A stretch of 64,000 nucleotides of DNA from Flavobacterium sp. UBA6721 (GTDB taxonomy: Bacteria > Bacteroidota > Bacteroidia > Flavobacteriales > Flavobacteriaceae). The stretch is from contig DKIJ01000011.1 in the NCBI GenBank assembly GCA_002454195.1, positions 58,857 through 122,856 on the forward strand, in the 5' to 3' direction. The notes below the pieces were generated by a model. The model did not search any database and was not told the origin of the DNA. It saw nothing but the letters and a program-made list of their open reading frames with translations. The first letter of the stretch is position 1; the number at the start of each line of letters is the position of its first letter. The position numbers and the translations under genes were made by a program. Below are positions 8,353 to 17,122 of the stretch, piece by piece.

Positions 8353-8958
8353 TTATCGAATACTATCGTGGGCGTGTGTTTGTGTGCCATTATTCCATAA
8401 AGTAAGAATATCTGTGGCTACTGCAGCGCCACTTCCGGCAGCAATTGCTAGTTGACTTCTCCATCCTGCCAAAGTTCCAATGACATAGATGCCATCAGTA
8501 ACTAAATGGTCGTTGTTTTTTAATTGAATTCGTTGTTTTTCAGGAACTGCTTTTTGATGCGGAATCACATATTGCATTAATCCTTCAATAGCAAATGTAT
8601 TAGCAGAGCCTATTCCTATTACAATTGCTTTAGTTTGGTAACTGTTTTTATTGGTAACAACCGTAAAGTTAGCTGCTTCTCCTTCAATGCGAAGTACTTT
8701 TTCGTTATGAATTTGAGTAATATGAGGATAGCATTGGTTGAGATGCTCAATACTTTCTGTTAATAATTCTGATCCAAGTTTGCCAGCAGGAATTCCGTAT
8801 GCATTGTTAAACAAAGCATCTTGCAAAGAGGAAGATTTTTGATGAGAAAAAATACCAATTTTTTTATCGGATACAAAACCCTTGTTTTTGGCAGAGCCAA
8901 GCACTAAAGCGCATGACATCCCTGATACTCCACCACCAATGATTAAAACGTCAAACAT
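8353..8958 (-). CDS. Short FAD-binding thioredoxin-reductase-like oxidoreductase
   Basis: The protein has 201 residues against about 310 for thioredoxin reductase. It starts with the FAD Rossmann motif IIGGGVSGMSCALVLGS and ends with the second FAD block DGIYVIGTLAGWRSQLAIAAGSGAAVA. The middle NAD(P)H-binding domain and the CxxC redox disulfide of TrxB are absent; the only cysteine before the C-terminus sits inside the FAD motif. It is therefore a single-domain flavoprotein, not a reading-frame fragment, as both FAD motifs are intact. Its electron partner is unknown. It follows a small membrane protein gene by 4 bases and is probably co-transcribed. Confidence 0.75.
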   Translation of the reverse strand: MFDVLIIGGGVSGMSCALVLGSAKNKGFVSDKKIGIFSHQKSSSLQDALFNNAYGIPAGKLGSELLTESIEHLNQCYPHITQIHNEKVLRIEGEAANFTVVTNKNSYQTKAIVIGIGSANTFAIEGLMQYVIPHQKAVPEKQRIQLKNNDHLVTDGIYVIGTLAGWRSQLAIAAGSGAAVATDILTLWNNGTQTHAHDSIR

Positions 8959-8962
8959 AAAA

Positions 8963-9166
8963 CTATTGTTTGTCGTTCATTTTGTCTTCTATTTTTTTAG
9001 ACATTCTAAAAATAATTAGAATTAAGATGGCACAACAAGAAGCGGCTATTCCAATAAAAGCTACAGCGTTGTCTTCTTTAAAAAGATTGTTGAAATCTAA
9101 TTGAGTGATATTGAAAATGACAAGTGCTGAAGCAACAAACACTAATATGTTAGTAAAAATTTTCAT
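8963..9166 (-). CDS. Small two-helix membrane protein, function unknown
   Basis: From the ATG at 9166 the product has 67 residues with two hydrophobic stretches (ILVFVASALVIFNI and VAFIGIAASCCAILILIIF), so it is a small inner-membrane protein with a charged C-terminus (KKIEDKMNDKQ). A longer reading to 9238 adds a charged 24-residue leader ahead of the first helix and is less likely. It lies 4 bases upstream of the FAD protein. I do not recognise a family. Confidence 0.6.
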   Translation of the reverse strand: MKIFTNILVFVASALVIFNITQLDFNNLFKEDNAVAFIGIAASCCAILILIIFRMSKKIEDKMNDKQ

Positions 9167-9287
9167 GACATTTATATTGGCTTGTAACTCAAGAAGTCGA
9201 TTAAAAACAAGAAGTTTTATTTGTTTAGTCGAACTCAAAAATTACTGTTACAAGCTAAATTATGGGGCTAAATTAAAAAAAAATAAT

Positions 9288-9866
9288 TTATAAGAACAGA
9301 CCTTTAACATTAGCAGCAAATAATTTAACAGCTATGGCCAAAAGTACTACTCCAAATGCTTTGCGTATAACCCCAAGTCCATCTTTTCCTAATAATTTTT
9401 CAATTTTTGAGGATGATTTTAATACAATATAAACTAAACAAATGTTTAATAGAATGGCAATTACAATGTTTATCGTGTGGAACTGAGAGCGTAAAGAAAG
9501 TAAGGTAGTCATAGTTCCTGCTCCTGCTATTAATGGAAAAGCTAAAGGAACAATTGAGGCAGAACTCGCTTCTTCGTCGCGGTATATTCGAATACCCAGA
9601 ATCATTTCTAAAGCAATAAAAAATAATACAAATGAACCCGCTACTGCAAACGAATGCACATCTATACCTATGATTTTCAGGAAATCTTCTCCAATGAATA
9701 GAAAGGCTACCATGATAAATCCAGCAACTATTGATGCTTTTTCAGATTCGATATGGCCGTGTTTTTTTCTAAGGTCTACAATAATAGGTATAGAACCAAC
9801 AATATCTATAACCGCAAAAAGGACCATTCCAACGGTGATAATTTCTTTAAGATCAAATAAGGACAT
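9288..9866 (-). CDS. MarC family integral membrane protein
   Basis: From the ATG at 9866 (MSLFDLKEI) the product has 192 residues with six hydrophobic segments. Conserved MarC features include DIVGSIPI near the N-terminus and VPLAFPLIAGAGTMTTLLSL in the middle, with the ARTINIVIAILLNI-like helix after it. The family was once linked to multiple antibiotic resistance but that link is not supported; its transport role is unknown. It stands alone with 120 bases separating it from the small membrane gene on the same strand. Confidence 0.88.
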   Translation of the reverse strand: MSLFDLKEIITVGMVLFAVIDIVGSIPIIVDLRKKHGHIESEKASIVAGFIMVAFLFIGEDFLKIIGIDVHSFAVAGSFVLFFIALEMILGIRIYRDEEASSASIVPLAFPLIAGAGTMTTLLSLRSQFHTINIVIAILLNICLVYIVLKSSSKIEKLLGKDGLGVIRKAFGVVLLAIAVKLFAANVKGLFL

Positions 9867-10069
9867 GTTTTTTGTTTTTTTGTACAAAGGAACACTTTAT
9901 AGACTATATTAACATTGATACAATATCATTTTTTTATTAAAAGTATAATTATTTTTTGAGATACTCAATAATTGTCTTTTAATCTTGTTTACATCAGCCG
10001 AATTATCTTTCTTTTCTTAGTGTTAGATTGACTAACTTTGTGGCTTATAATAGTAGCGTTTCAAAAATT

Positions 10070-10648
10070 ATGTTTCAACTAGGAAAAACAATCGTTTCAG
10101 AGGATATTTTAGAAAAGGAATTTGTGTGTAATTTATCGGCATGTCATGGGGCTTGTTGTATAGATGGAGATGCGGGTGCGCCCTTAAATGAAGAAGAAAC
10201 TAAAATTTTAGAAGAGATATATCCAAAAGTGAAACCTTTTTTGCGAAAAGAAGGTATTGAAGCTATTGAGGCACAGGGAACATGGGTAAAAGGAACCGAT
10301 GGTGATCTAGAAACCACTTTAATAGATAATAAGGATTGTGCTTATGTTATTTTTGATGGTAAAACCGCGCTTTGTGGTATTGAACAAGCCTATAATCAAG
10401 GGATAGTAGATTGGAAAAAACCCGTTTCTTGTCATTTGTATCCGGTGAGAGTGAAAGATTTTACAGAGTTTGCGGCGGTGAATTATGACAAATGGGATAT
10501 TTGCGATGATGCCTGTACTTTGGGCAAAGAATTAGAAGTTCCAGTGTATAAATTCGTCAAGGAAGCATTAATTAGAAGATTTGGCGAAGACTGGTATTTA
10601 GAGCTTGAAGAAGTGGCTCGAGAGTGGAAAAAAGTGAAGTCAAAATAA
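10070..10648 (+). CDS. DUF3109 (YkgJ-like) cysteine-rich protein
   Basis: The ATG at 10070 (MFQLGKTIVSED) is chosen because it matches the usual start of flavobacterial DUF3109 proteins; a TTG at 10028 would add 14 residues. The 192-residue product carries an ordered set of cysteines, CNLSACHGACC, then CAYVIF with ALCGIE, SCHLYPVR and CDDACTLG, which resembles the YkgJ family of putative zinc- or iron-sulfur-binding proteins. No enzyme activity has been assigned to my knowledge. It lies alone, about 250 bases ahead of nrdB, with nothing in the context to suggest a job. Confidence 0.82.
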   Translation: MFQLGKTIVSEDILEKEFVCNLSACHGACCIDGDAGAPLNEEETKILEEIYPKVKPFLRKEGIEAIEAQGTWVKGTDGDLETTLIDNKDCAYVIFDGKTALCGIEQAYNQGIVDWKKPVSCHLYPVRVKDFTEFAAVNYDKWDICDDACTLGKELEVPVYKFVKEALIRRFGEDWYLELEEVAREWKKVKSK

Positions 10649-10777
10649 ACTATTTTTTTCTTGTTTTCTAGTTTATAAATTCTATATTTTACCCAGTGTT
10701 TACAATGTTTTCGAATTTTTAAACTACTGATATTTAATGGTTTATTTTTTTATAAAGAATTAGAGGTCTTTTCTGTC

Positions 10778-10813
10778 TTTGTTAAAAACTAGGGGTTATT
10801 GTGAATAAGTTTG
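10778..10813 (+). promoter_or_regulatory. Predicted promoter of nrdB
   Basis: TTTG at 10778-10781 and TAAGTTTG at 10806-10813 resemble the -33 and -7 elements, with a 24-base spacer, slightly longer than usual. The leader to the nrdB ATG (10902) would be about 83 bases. I see no pair of NrdR boxes. Confidence 0.4.
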
Positions 10814-10901
10814 GCTTTTAATTGCGGCAATATTTCACAATCTTTGTAATGCTTCAAAAAGCAAAAAACTATCCTTAAATCTCATTAAAAATAGAATTAC
10901 A

Positions 10902-11891
10902 ATGTCGCAAGTTGAACCAATTTTACAAGAGAATAAAAATCGTTTCGTAATATTTCCTATTAAGCACCATGATATCTGGGAATGGTATAAAAAAATGGAA
11001 GCTAGTTTTTGGACGGCTGAAGAAATTGATTTGTCTCAAGACTTACACGATTGGAACAATAAATTAAATTCAGACGAAAAATATTTCATCAAACATATTT
11101 TAGCGTTTTTTGCTGCTTCGGATGGTATTGTTAATGAAAATTTAGCGGAGAACTTTGTAAATGAAGTACAGTATGCTGAAGCAAAATTCTTTTACGGCTT
11201 TCAAATTATGATGGAAAACATTCATAGCGAAACCTATTCGCTTTTGATTGATACTTATGTAAAAGACGAAAAGGAAAAAGATGAATTGTTCAATGCACTT
11301 GATGTTTTTCCAGCTATTAGAAAAAAAGCAGATTGGGCTTTAAAATGGATTGAGTCGGATTCTTTTGCTGAAAGATTAATTGCATTTGCTGCAGTTGAAG
11401 GGATTTTCTTCTCAGGAGCTTTCTGTTCTATTTATTGGTTGAAAAAACGTGGTTTAATGCCGGGATTGACTTTCTCTAACGAGTTGATTTCTCGTGATGA
11501 AGGAGTTCACTGTGATTTTGCAGTACACTTACATAACCACCACTTGGTGAATAAAGTTCCTAAAGAAAGAATCAAAGAAATCATTGTTAATGCATTAGAT
11601 ATCGAAAGAGAGTTTATCACTGAGTCGCTTCCGGTAAGTTTGATTGGGATGAATGCTAATTTGATGACTCAATATTTAGAGTTTGTTACGGATAGATTAT
11701 TGGTGGAATTAGGATGCGAAAGAGTATATAATACTGCTAATCCATTCGATTTTATGGATATGATTTCGTTACAAGGAAAAACAAACTTCTTCGAGAAAAA
11801 AGTGTCTGAATATCAAAAAGCTGGAGTTTTAAATAGTGGGAAAGCTAATGATTCGGATGCTCAGGAAATTTCATTCGACGCCGATTTTTAA
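10902..11891 (+). CDS. nrdB: Class Ia ribonucleotide reductase, beta subunit
   Basis: The 329-residue small subunit houses the diiron-tyrosyl cofactor that starts ribonucleotide reduction. The ligand set is visible: D43 in EEIDLSQD, then E105, H108 and radical tyrosine Y112 in MENIHSETY, followed by the second-half ligands in [13 protein letters not shown] and [11 protein letters not shown]. Presence of Y112 at the E. coli Tyr122 position makes this the tyrosyl-radical type. nrdA follows on the same strand after 182 bases that contain a structured repeat (11926-12009), an unusually long gap for partner subunits. Confidence 0.95.
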   Translation: MSQVEPILQENKNRFVIFPIKHHDIWEWYKKMEASFWTAEEIDLSQDLHDWNNKLNSDEKYFIKHILAFFAASDGIVNENLAENFVNEVQYAEAKFFYGFQIMMENIHSETYSLLIDTYVKDEKEKDELFNALDVFPAIRKKADWALKWIESDSFAERLIAFAAVEGIFFSGAFCSIYWLKKRGLMPGLTFSNELISRDEGVHCDFAVHLHNHHLVNKVPKERIKEIIVNALDIEREFITESLPVSLIGMNANLMTQYLEFVTDRLLVELGCERVYNTANPFDFMDMISLQGKTNFFEKKVSEYQKAGVLNSGKANDSDAQEISFDADF

Positions 11892-11918
11892 TTTATAAAA
11901 ATATTTTCTTCTTTTTTC

Positions 11919-12009
11919 TGGGTGTTTTTAGCCCAGATAGAAGTGAAAATCCTTTTTATCTTTTTTTTTGAGATAAAAAGATTGCAACGGATAGCTGGAA
12001 ACAGCTCCA
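11919..12009 (+). repeat. Structured dispersed intergenic element, copy A (nrdB-nrdA spacer)
   Basis: The element opens with a small hairpin (CTGGG, loop, CCCAG) and continues TAGCCCAGATAGAAGTGAAA, ATCC, a 9-bp hairpin (TTTTTATCT and AGATAAAAA around a T-rich loop), then AAAAGAT, GGATAGC, TGGAA and CAGCTCC. The same order of blocks occurs on the minus strand at 39915-40000, with a different hairpin sequence between the same conserved flanks. It resembles a multi-copy flavobacterial intergenic element; whether it is the Rfam Flavo-1 RNA motif I cannot verify. Confidence 0.65.
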
Positions 12010-12073
12010 AAAAACGATTACAAATAACCCAAAGCAGAGAAGGGATTTTCTGTTTTATTAAAAACTAAAACTT

Positions 12074-14464
12074 ATGTACGTAGTAAAAAGAAACGGCCAG
12101 AAAGAGCCAGTAATGTTCGACAAAATCACAGAAAGAATTAAAAAACTTTGCTATGGTTTAAATGATTTAGTGGATGCCGTAAAAGTGGCCATGCGCGTGA
12201 TTGAAGGATTATATGATGGAGTTTCTACGTCAGAGTTAGATAATTTGGCAGCCGAGACCGCGGCTTCGATGACAATTGCGCATCCAGATTATGCTTTATT
12301 GGCAGCAAGAATTGCGATTTCAAACTTACATTCGAATACTAAAAAGTCATTCTCAGAAACTATGACTGAAATGTATCATTATGTAAATCCAAGAAATGGA
12401 CAAAAAGCGCCTTTAATTTCAGATGAGGTTTTTAAGGTTATTCAAGAAAATTCAGCTTTTTTAGATTCTCATATTATTTACAATAGAGATTTTAATTATG
12501 ATTATTTTGGTTTCAAAACATTAGAGCGTTCTTATTTGTTGAAAATAAACGGAAAAATTGTTGAAAGACCACAACATATGTTAATGCGTGTTGCTGTAGG
12601 TATTCATTTAGATGATTTACAGGCAGTTTTAGAAACCTATGACTTAATGTCTAAAAAGTTCTTTACACACGCTACTCCAACATTATTTAATGCGGGTACT
12701 CCAAAACCTCAAATGTCTTCTTGCTTCCTTTTAGCAATGCAAGATGATAGTATTGATGGAATTTATGATACCTTAAAGCAAACTGCTAAAATCTCGCAAT
12801 CAGCGGGAGGAATCGGGCTTTCTATTCATAACGTTCGTGCTACAGGTTCTTATATTCGTGGTACAAATGGTACTTCTAACGGAATTGTTCCAATGTTGAG
12901 AGTATTTAACGATACTGCTCGTTATGTAGATCAAGGAGGAGGAAAACGTAAAGGTAGTTTTGCTATTTATATCGAAACTTGGCATGCGGATATTTTCGAA
13001 TTCTTGGATTTGAAAAAGAATACCGGAAAAGAAGAAATGCGTGCAAGAGATTTATTCTTCGCTATGTGGACTTCTGATTTATTCATGAAACGTGTGCAAG
13101 AGGATGGACAATGGACGTTGATGTGTCCTAACGAATGTCCTGGTTTGTATGATGTATATGGCGAAGAATTTGAAGCAATGTATACAAATTATGAAAACCA
13201 AGGAAAAGGAAGAAAAACAATCAGAGCTCGTGAATTATGGGAGAAAATCCTTGAATCACAAATCGAGACTGGTACTCCATACATGTTGTATAAAGATGCG
13301 GTAAACCGTAAATCAAATCAAAAGAACTTAGGGACTATTCGTTCTTCTAACTTGTGTACGGAGATTATGGAGTACACTTCTAAAGATGAAATTGCGGTTT
13401 GTAACTTGGCTTCTCTTTCGTTACCAATGTTTGTTGAAAACGGAGAATTCAATCACGAGGCATTATACAATGTTACAAAACGTGTAACTAGAAACTTAAA
13501 CAAGGTAATTGACAGAAACTATTATCCGGTTCCAGAGGCAGAAAATTCAAATCTACGTCACCGTCCAGTAGGATTAGGTGTGCAAGGTTTAGCAGATGCC
13601 TTCATCATGTTGCGTATGCCATTTACCAGTGATGCTGCTAAGAAATTAAATCAGGAGATTTTCGAAACATTATACTTCGCTGCTGTTACTGCTTCTATGG
13701 AAATGGCTAAAGAAGAAGGACCATATTCAACTTATGAAGGATCTCCAATTTCTCAGGGAGAATTCCAACACAATTTGTGGGGATTAAAAGACGAAGAATT
13801 ATCAGGTCGTTGGGATTGGGCTTCATTAAGAAAAGAAGTAATGGAGCACGGTGTTCGTAACTCTTTATTAGTAGCTCCAATGCCTACTGCTTCTACTTCA
13901 CAAATCTTAGGAAACAACGAAGCATTCGAACCATATACTTCTAATATTTATACACGTCGTGTATTATCAGGAGAGTTTATCGTAGTAAACAAACACTTAT
14001 TGCATGATTTAGTAGAGCGTGGATTGTGGAACGAAAGTTTGAAACAAGAAATTATGCGTCATAATGGTTCGGTACAAAATATCGATGTTATTCCTCAAGA
14101 CTTGAAAGACTTATACAAAACCGTTTGGGAAATGTCAATGAAAGATATTATTGATATGTCTCGTCAAAGAGGATATTTTATTGACCAATCGCAATCATTG
14201 AACTTGTTCATGCAAGATGCTAATTATGCAAAATTAACGTCGATGCATTTCTATGCTTGGCAATCTGGATTGAAAACAGGTATGTATTATTTAAGAACAA
14301 AATCGGCAGTTGATGCGATTAAGTTTACTTTGAATAATGATAAAAAGGAACAACCAGTTGCCAAAGAAATAAAAACAGAATCTATTGATATTAATGAATA
14401 CAAAGCAATGATTCTGCAAGCTCAGGCAGGTGGTCCAGAAGATTGTGAAATGTGTGGATCTTAA
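12074..14464 (+). CDS. nrdA: Class Ia ribonucleotide reductase, alpha subunit
   Basis: The 796-residue large subunit reduces ribonucleoside diphosphates to deoxyribonucleotides with NrdB. An N-terminal ATP-cone (residues 1-95, [15 protein letters not shown]) gives dATP/ATP overall activity control. Active-site residues are readable: C217 in MSSCFLL, and N426, C428 and E430 in SNLCTEI, with the spacing of E. coli N437/C439/E441. The C-terminal swinging cysteines are in CEMCGS (C791 and C794), which pass electrons from thioredoxin or glutaredoxin. A strong terminator follows at 14495-14527. Confidence 0.96.
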   Translation: MYVVKRNGQKEPVMFDKITERIKKLCYGLNDLVDAVKVAMRVIEGLYDGVSTSELDNLAAETAASMTIAHPDYALLAARIAISNLHSNTKKSFSETMTEMYHYVNPRNGQKAPLISDEVFKVIQENSAFLDSHIIYNRDFNYDYFGFKTLERSYLLKINGKIVERPQHMLMRVAVGIHLDDLQAVLETYDLMSKKFFTHATPTLFNAGTPKPQMSSCFLLAMQDDSIDGIYDTLKQTAKISQSAGGIGLSIHNVRATGSYIRGTNGTSNGIVPMLRVFNDTARYVDQGGGKRKGSFAIYIETWHADIFEFLDLKKNTGKEEMRARDLFFAMWTSDLFMKRVQEDGQWTLMCPNECPGLYDVYGEEFEAMYTNYENQGKGRKTIRARELWEKILESQIETGTPYMLYKDAVNRKSNQKNLGTIRSSNLCTEIMEYTSKDEIAVCNLASLSLPMFVENGEFNHEALYNVTKRVTRNLNKVIDRNYYPVPEAENSNLRHRPVGLGVQGLADAFIMLRMPFTSDAAKKLNQEIFETLYFAAVTASMEMAKEEGPYSTYEGSPISQGEFQHNLWGLKDEELSGRWDWASLRKEVMEHGVRNSLLVAPMPTASTSQILGNNEAFEPYTSNIYTRRVLSGEFIVVNKHLLHDLVERGLWNESLKQEIMRHNGSVQNIDVIPQDLKDLYKTVWEMSMKDIIDMSRQRGYFIDQSQSLNLFMQDANYAKLTSMHFYAWQSGLKTGMYYLRTKSAVDAIKFTLNNDKKEQPVAKEIKTESIDINEYKAMILQAQAGGPEDCEMCGS

Positions 14465-14494
14465 TAACGTTTATTATTAATTCATAATAATTAT

Positions 14495-14527
14495 AAAAAC
14501 AGCCATCATTTGATGGCTGTTTTTTTA
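14495..14527 (+). terminator. Rho-independent terminator of nrdA
   Basis: AACAGCCATCA, a three-base loop and TGATGGCTGTT are followed by seven T residues, 30 bases after the nrdA stop codon. Confidence 0.92.
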
Positions 14528-14639
14528 TTGGTGATAATCAAATATTTAAATCTTATTTAGTTTATTTTTTGCTGATAATTTACTATATTTGAGTAGGTTA
14601 TATTGTTTTCGGTTTCTTTTAATACTAAATATTCTAGTC

Positions 14640-15137
14640 ATGAAAACGGAAGAATTTACAATAACAAACGATTTGCGAGCCACTCAATTTCAGCGATTTC
14701 TTAATCTTTGCATCGATTTAATGTTTATTTATATCATTGTGCTAAGTCTAGGAACCACCATCATTTTAGTTGCTTTATCAGCTAATCATTTTGAACTTTC
14801 AAATTGGGTAGATAATCTTAGTATTTTAGAAGTAAGTTTTTATTCTGTACTTGTTGCTTTTTTATACTATTATAGTACCGAGGTCTATTTTTCAAGAACT
14901 ATAGCCAAGTTAATTACGCATACTATTGTTGTGAATAGTGATGGTTCTAAGCCTTCCAAAAAACGTATTTTTATTAGAAGCTGCTGTCGTTTTATTCCTT
15001 TTGAAGTTTTTAGTTTTTTAAAAGAAAATCCAAGAGGATGGCACGATGCTATGTCGGAAACCTATGTGGTGAAAAAACGTAAATTGAATAAGGTGCTTAA
15101 ACATAATACTGCCTATGCCGATGTGCTTAAAGCATGA
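14640..15137 (+). CDS. RDD family membrane protein
   Basis: The ATG at 14640 (MKTEEFTITNDL) gives 165 residues; a TTG at 14589 would add a 17-residue hydrophobic extension that looks like non-coding leader. The RDD signature is present: R-A-T-Q-F-Q-R-F-L-N-L-C-I-D at the start of helix 1, two hydrophobic segments (about 30-55 and 75-95) and a basic conserved segment KKRIFIRSCCRFIPFEVFSF. The family is of unknown function, sometimes linked to ion or osmolyte transport. It is a single gene, convergent with the ABC exporter. Confidence 0.75.
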   Translation: MKTEEFTITNDLRATQFQRFLNLCIDLMFIYIIVLSLGTTIILVALSANHFELSNWVDNLSILEVSFYSVLVAFLYYYSTEVYFSRTIAKLITHTIVVNSDGSKPSKKRIFIRSCCRFIPFEVFSFLKENPRGWHDAMSETYVVKKRKLNKVLKHNTAYADVLKA

Positions 15138-15176
15138 TTGTATTGGATTAAATTTTGTTTAAGTCCAAATCCTAAC

Positions 15177-16928
15177 TTATTGTTTTCTCTCGCCTATTTG
15201 CTGCCTCCACATGGCGTAATACAATCCTTTTTCGTCTAATAAATCCTGATGCTTCCCTTGCTCGATAATGTTTCCTTGTTCCAAAACGAATATTTTATCG
15301 GCATGCATGATAGTCGATAAGCGATGCGCAATTAAAACGGTGATTTGATCTTGTTTAGAAGAAATACTTCGGATAGTCTTTGTGATTTCTTCTTCGGTAA
15401 TCGAATCCAAAGCGGAAGTAGCTTCGTCAAATAGCAATAAATGCGGATTTCGTAATAAGGCTCTGGCAATGGATAAACGCTGTTTTTCTCCGCCAGACAC
15501 TTTAACACCTCCCTCACCAATTGTGGTATTAATGCCGTTTTCGGCTCTTTTTAATAAATTTTGACAAGCCGATTTTTGCAAAACATCGTGGATTTCTTCG
15601 TCGGTAGCGTCGGGTTTTACAAAAAGTAAATTGTCTTTGATAGTTCCTGAAAACAATTGAGCGTCTTGGGTTACAAAACCTAGTTGTTGTCTTAATTCGT
15701 TCAGGTCAATTTCTTTAGCATTTTTTTCATTGTAAAATATAACGCCTTCATTAGGGGAATATAAGCCAACAAGCATTTTGACTAAAGTTGTTTTTCCACT
15801 TCCGGATGGCCCTACAAAGGCAATGGTTTCGCCAACTTTAGCTTCAAATGAAATGTTTTTTACCGCATAGCCTTTGGCTGTTTTATGTTTGAAGGAAACA
15901 TTTTCAAAACTCAATTGATTTATTGGGCCAATTGTTTTTGGATTTTTTGGTGTTTTTTCGATTTTGGCATTCATCAAATCGGCAAAATTATCCATAGAAG
16001 CCTTGGTTTCATTGAAGGTTGCAATGACATTCCCTAATTCCTGCAGCGGGTTGAACAAGAAGAATGAAAAGAACATTAACGTAATTAAATCTCCAGGCTT
16101 AATAATGCCTCGGAAAATGAAAATATAAAGGGCGAAAACCAAACAAGTTCTCATAAAATGAACGGTGGTTCCCTGAATAAAACTCAACGAACGGATATAG
16201 CGCACTTTTTTAAGTTCTAAACCTAATATTTTAATGGTTGTGGTGTTGAGTCGGTTGATTTCTTGTTCGGTTAGTCCTAAACTTTTTACTAATTCTATAT
16301 TGCGTAAAGATTCGGTTGTAGCACCCGCCAAAGCAGTCGTTTCTCCTAATATTTCTCTCGATACTTTTTTGATTTTTTTGCCTAAAAAAGAACTGATAAA
16401 TGCAATTACAGGAACGGTTACCAAGAATATTGGGCCTAATAGCCAATGAATACTTACTGCGTAAACCACCACAAATACTATCCCTACAATCGACTGAAAG
16501 ATTAATGAAATAGATAAGGTGATAAATTTTTCACAATCGATTTTTACCTTTTGCAATTTACCCAAGGTTTCTCCACTGCGTTGGTCTTCAAAATCCTGAA
16601 AAGGGAGTTGTAATGCTTTTTGAATGCCATCCGTGTACATTTCAGCTCCTGTTCGTTGGATAATAATATTGGTAAAATAATCCTGAAAGTTTTTAGCAAT
16701 TCTGGAAACCATGGCCGCTCCCAATGATAAAGCCAGCCAACCTAATACGGCTTTGATAAAACTAGCTTGATTGTGATTGAAATTGGCAACACCCACACCA
16801 CATTCGTTAAGTAACTTACCAATGATGATCGAATCAAACAATGAGAAACATTGATTGATGGTAGCCAATAATAAGGCGATGTATAATAAGCTTTTATGTT
16901 TTTTGATGTAAGAATATAAAAGTTGCAT
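15177..16928 (-). CDS. ABC exporter, fused permease-ATPase half-transporter
   Basis: The 583-residue protein has an N-terminal six-helix type I exporter domain (residues about 15-300) and a C-terminal ATPase (about 340-580). The ATPase has Walker A GPSGSGKTT, signature VSGGEKQRLSIARALL, Walker B LLLFDEATSALD and the switch His in IAHRLSTI. It would act as a homodimer in the inner membrane exporting a lipid, peptide or drug; resemblance to MsbA/multidrug-type exporters does not define a substrate. A predicted -7 box lies at 16980-16987. It is monocistronic. Confidence 0.88.
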   Translation of the reverse strand: MQLLYSYIKKHKSLLYIALLLATINQCFSLFDSIIIGKLLNECGVGVANFNHNQASFIKAVLGWLALSLGAAMVSRIAKNFQDYFTNIIIQRTGAEMYTDGIQKALQLPFQDFEDQRSGETLGKLQKVKIDCEKFITLSISLIFQSIVGIVFVVVYAVSIHWLLGPIFLVTVPVIAFISSFLGKKIKKVSREILGETTALAGATTESLRNIELVKSLGLTEQEINRLNTTTIKILGLELKKVRYIRSLSFIQGTTVHFMRTCLVFALYIFIFRGIIKPGDLITLMFFSFFLFNPLQELGNVIATFNETKASMDNFADLMNAKIEKTPKNPKTIGPINQLSFENVSFKHKTAKGYAVKNISFEAKVGETIAFVGPSGSGKTTLVKMLVGLYSPNEGVIFYNEKNAKEIDLNELRQQLGFVTQDAQLFSGTIKDNLLFVKPDATDEEIHDVLQKSACQNLLKRAENGINTTIGEGGVKVSGGEKQRLSIARALLRNPHLLLFDEATSALDSITEEEITKTIRSISSKQDQITVLIAHRLSTIMHADKIFVLEQGNIIEQGKHQDLLDEKGLYYAMWRQQIGERKQ

Positions 16929-16979
16929 AGAGGGCTTTTTTTAAGGAAATAATTCCAATACTTGGTTTTATTTGCTTTG

Positions 16980-16987
16980 CAAATTTA
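16980..16987 (-). promoter_or_regulatory. Predicted -7 box for the ABC exporter
   Basis: TAAATTTG on the minus strand, about 50 bases upstream of the ATG at 16928. No good -33 element is visible. Confidence 0.4.
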
Positions 16988-17031
16988 GAATTTTAATATC
17001 GAAAGAGTTAGTAATATTAAAAAAAAAGGAG

Positions 17032-17105
17032 CGTATTTGGTTTCTAAAAAAATAGGTTGTTATAGGGATTCATTATACTATAAAACGTATTTTTGGTTTC
17101 TAAAA
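17032..17105 (+). repeat. Direct repeat upstream of dgt
   Basis: CGTATTTGGTTTCTAAAA (17032-17049) recurs as CGTATTTTTGGTTTCTAAAA (17086-17105), 54 bases apart, just ahead of the dgt ATG at 17123. The second copy contains a -7-like TATTTTTG (17088-17095). The repeat may be a duplicated promoter segment. Confidence 0.5.
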
Positions 17106-17122
17106 TTTGAAATCAAATCAAC

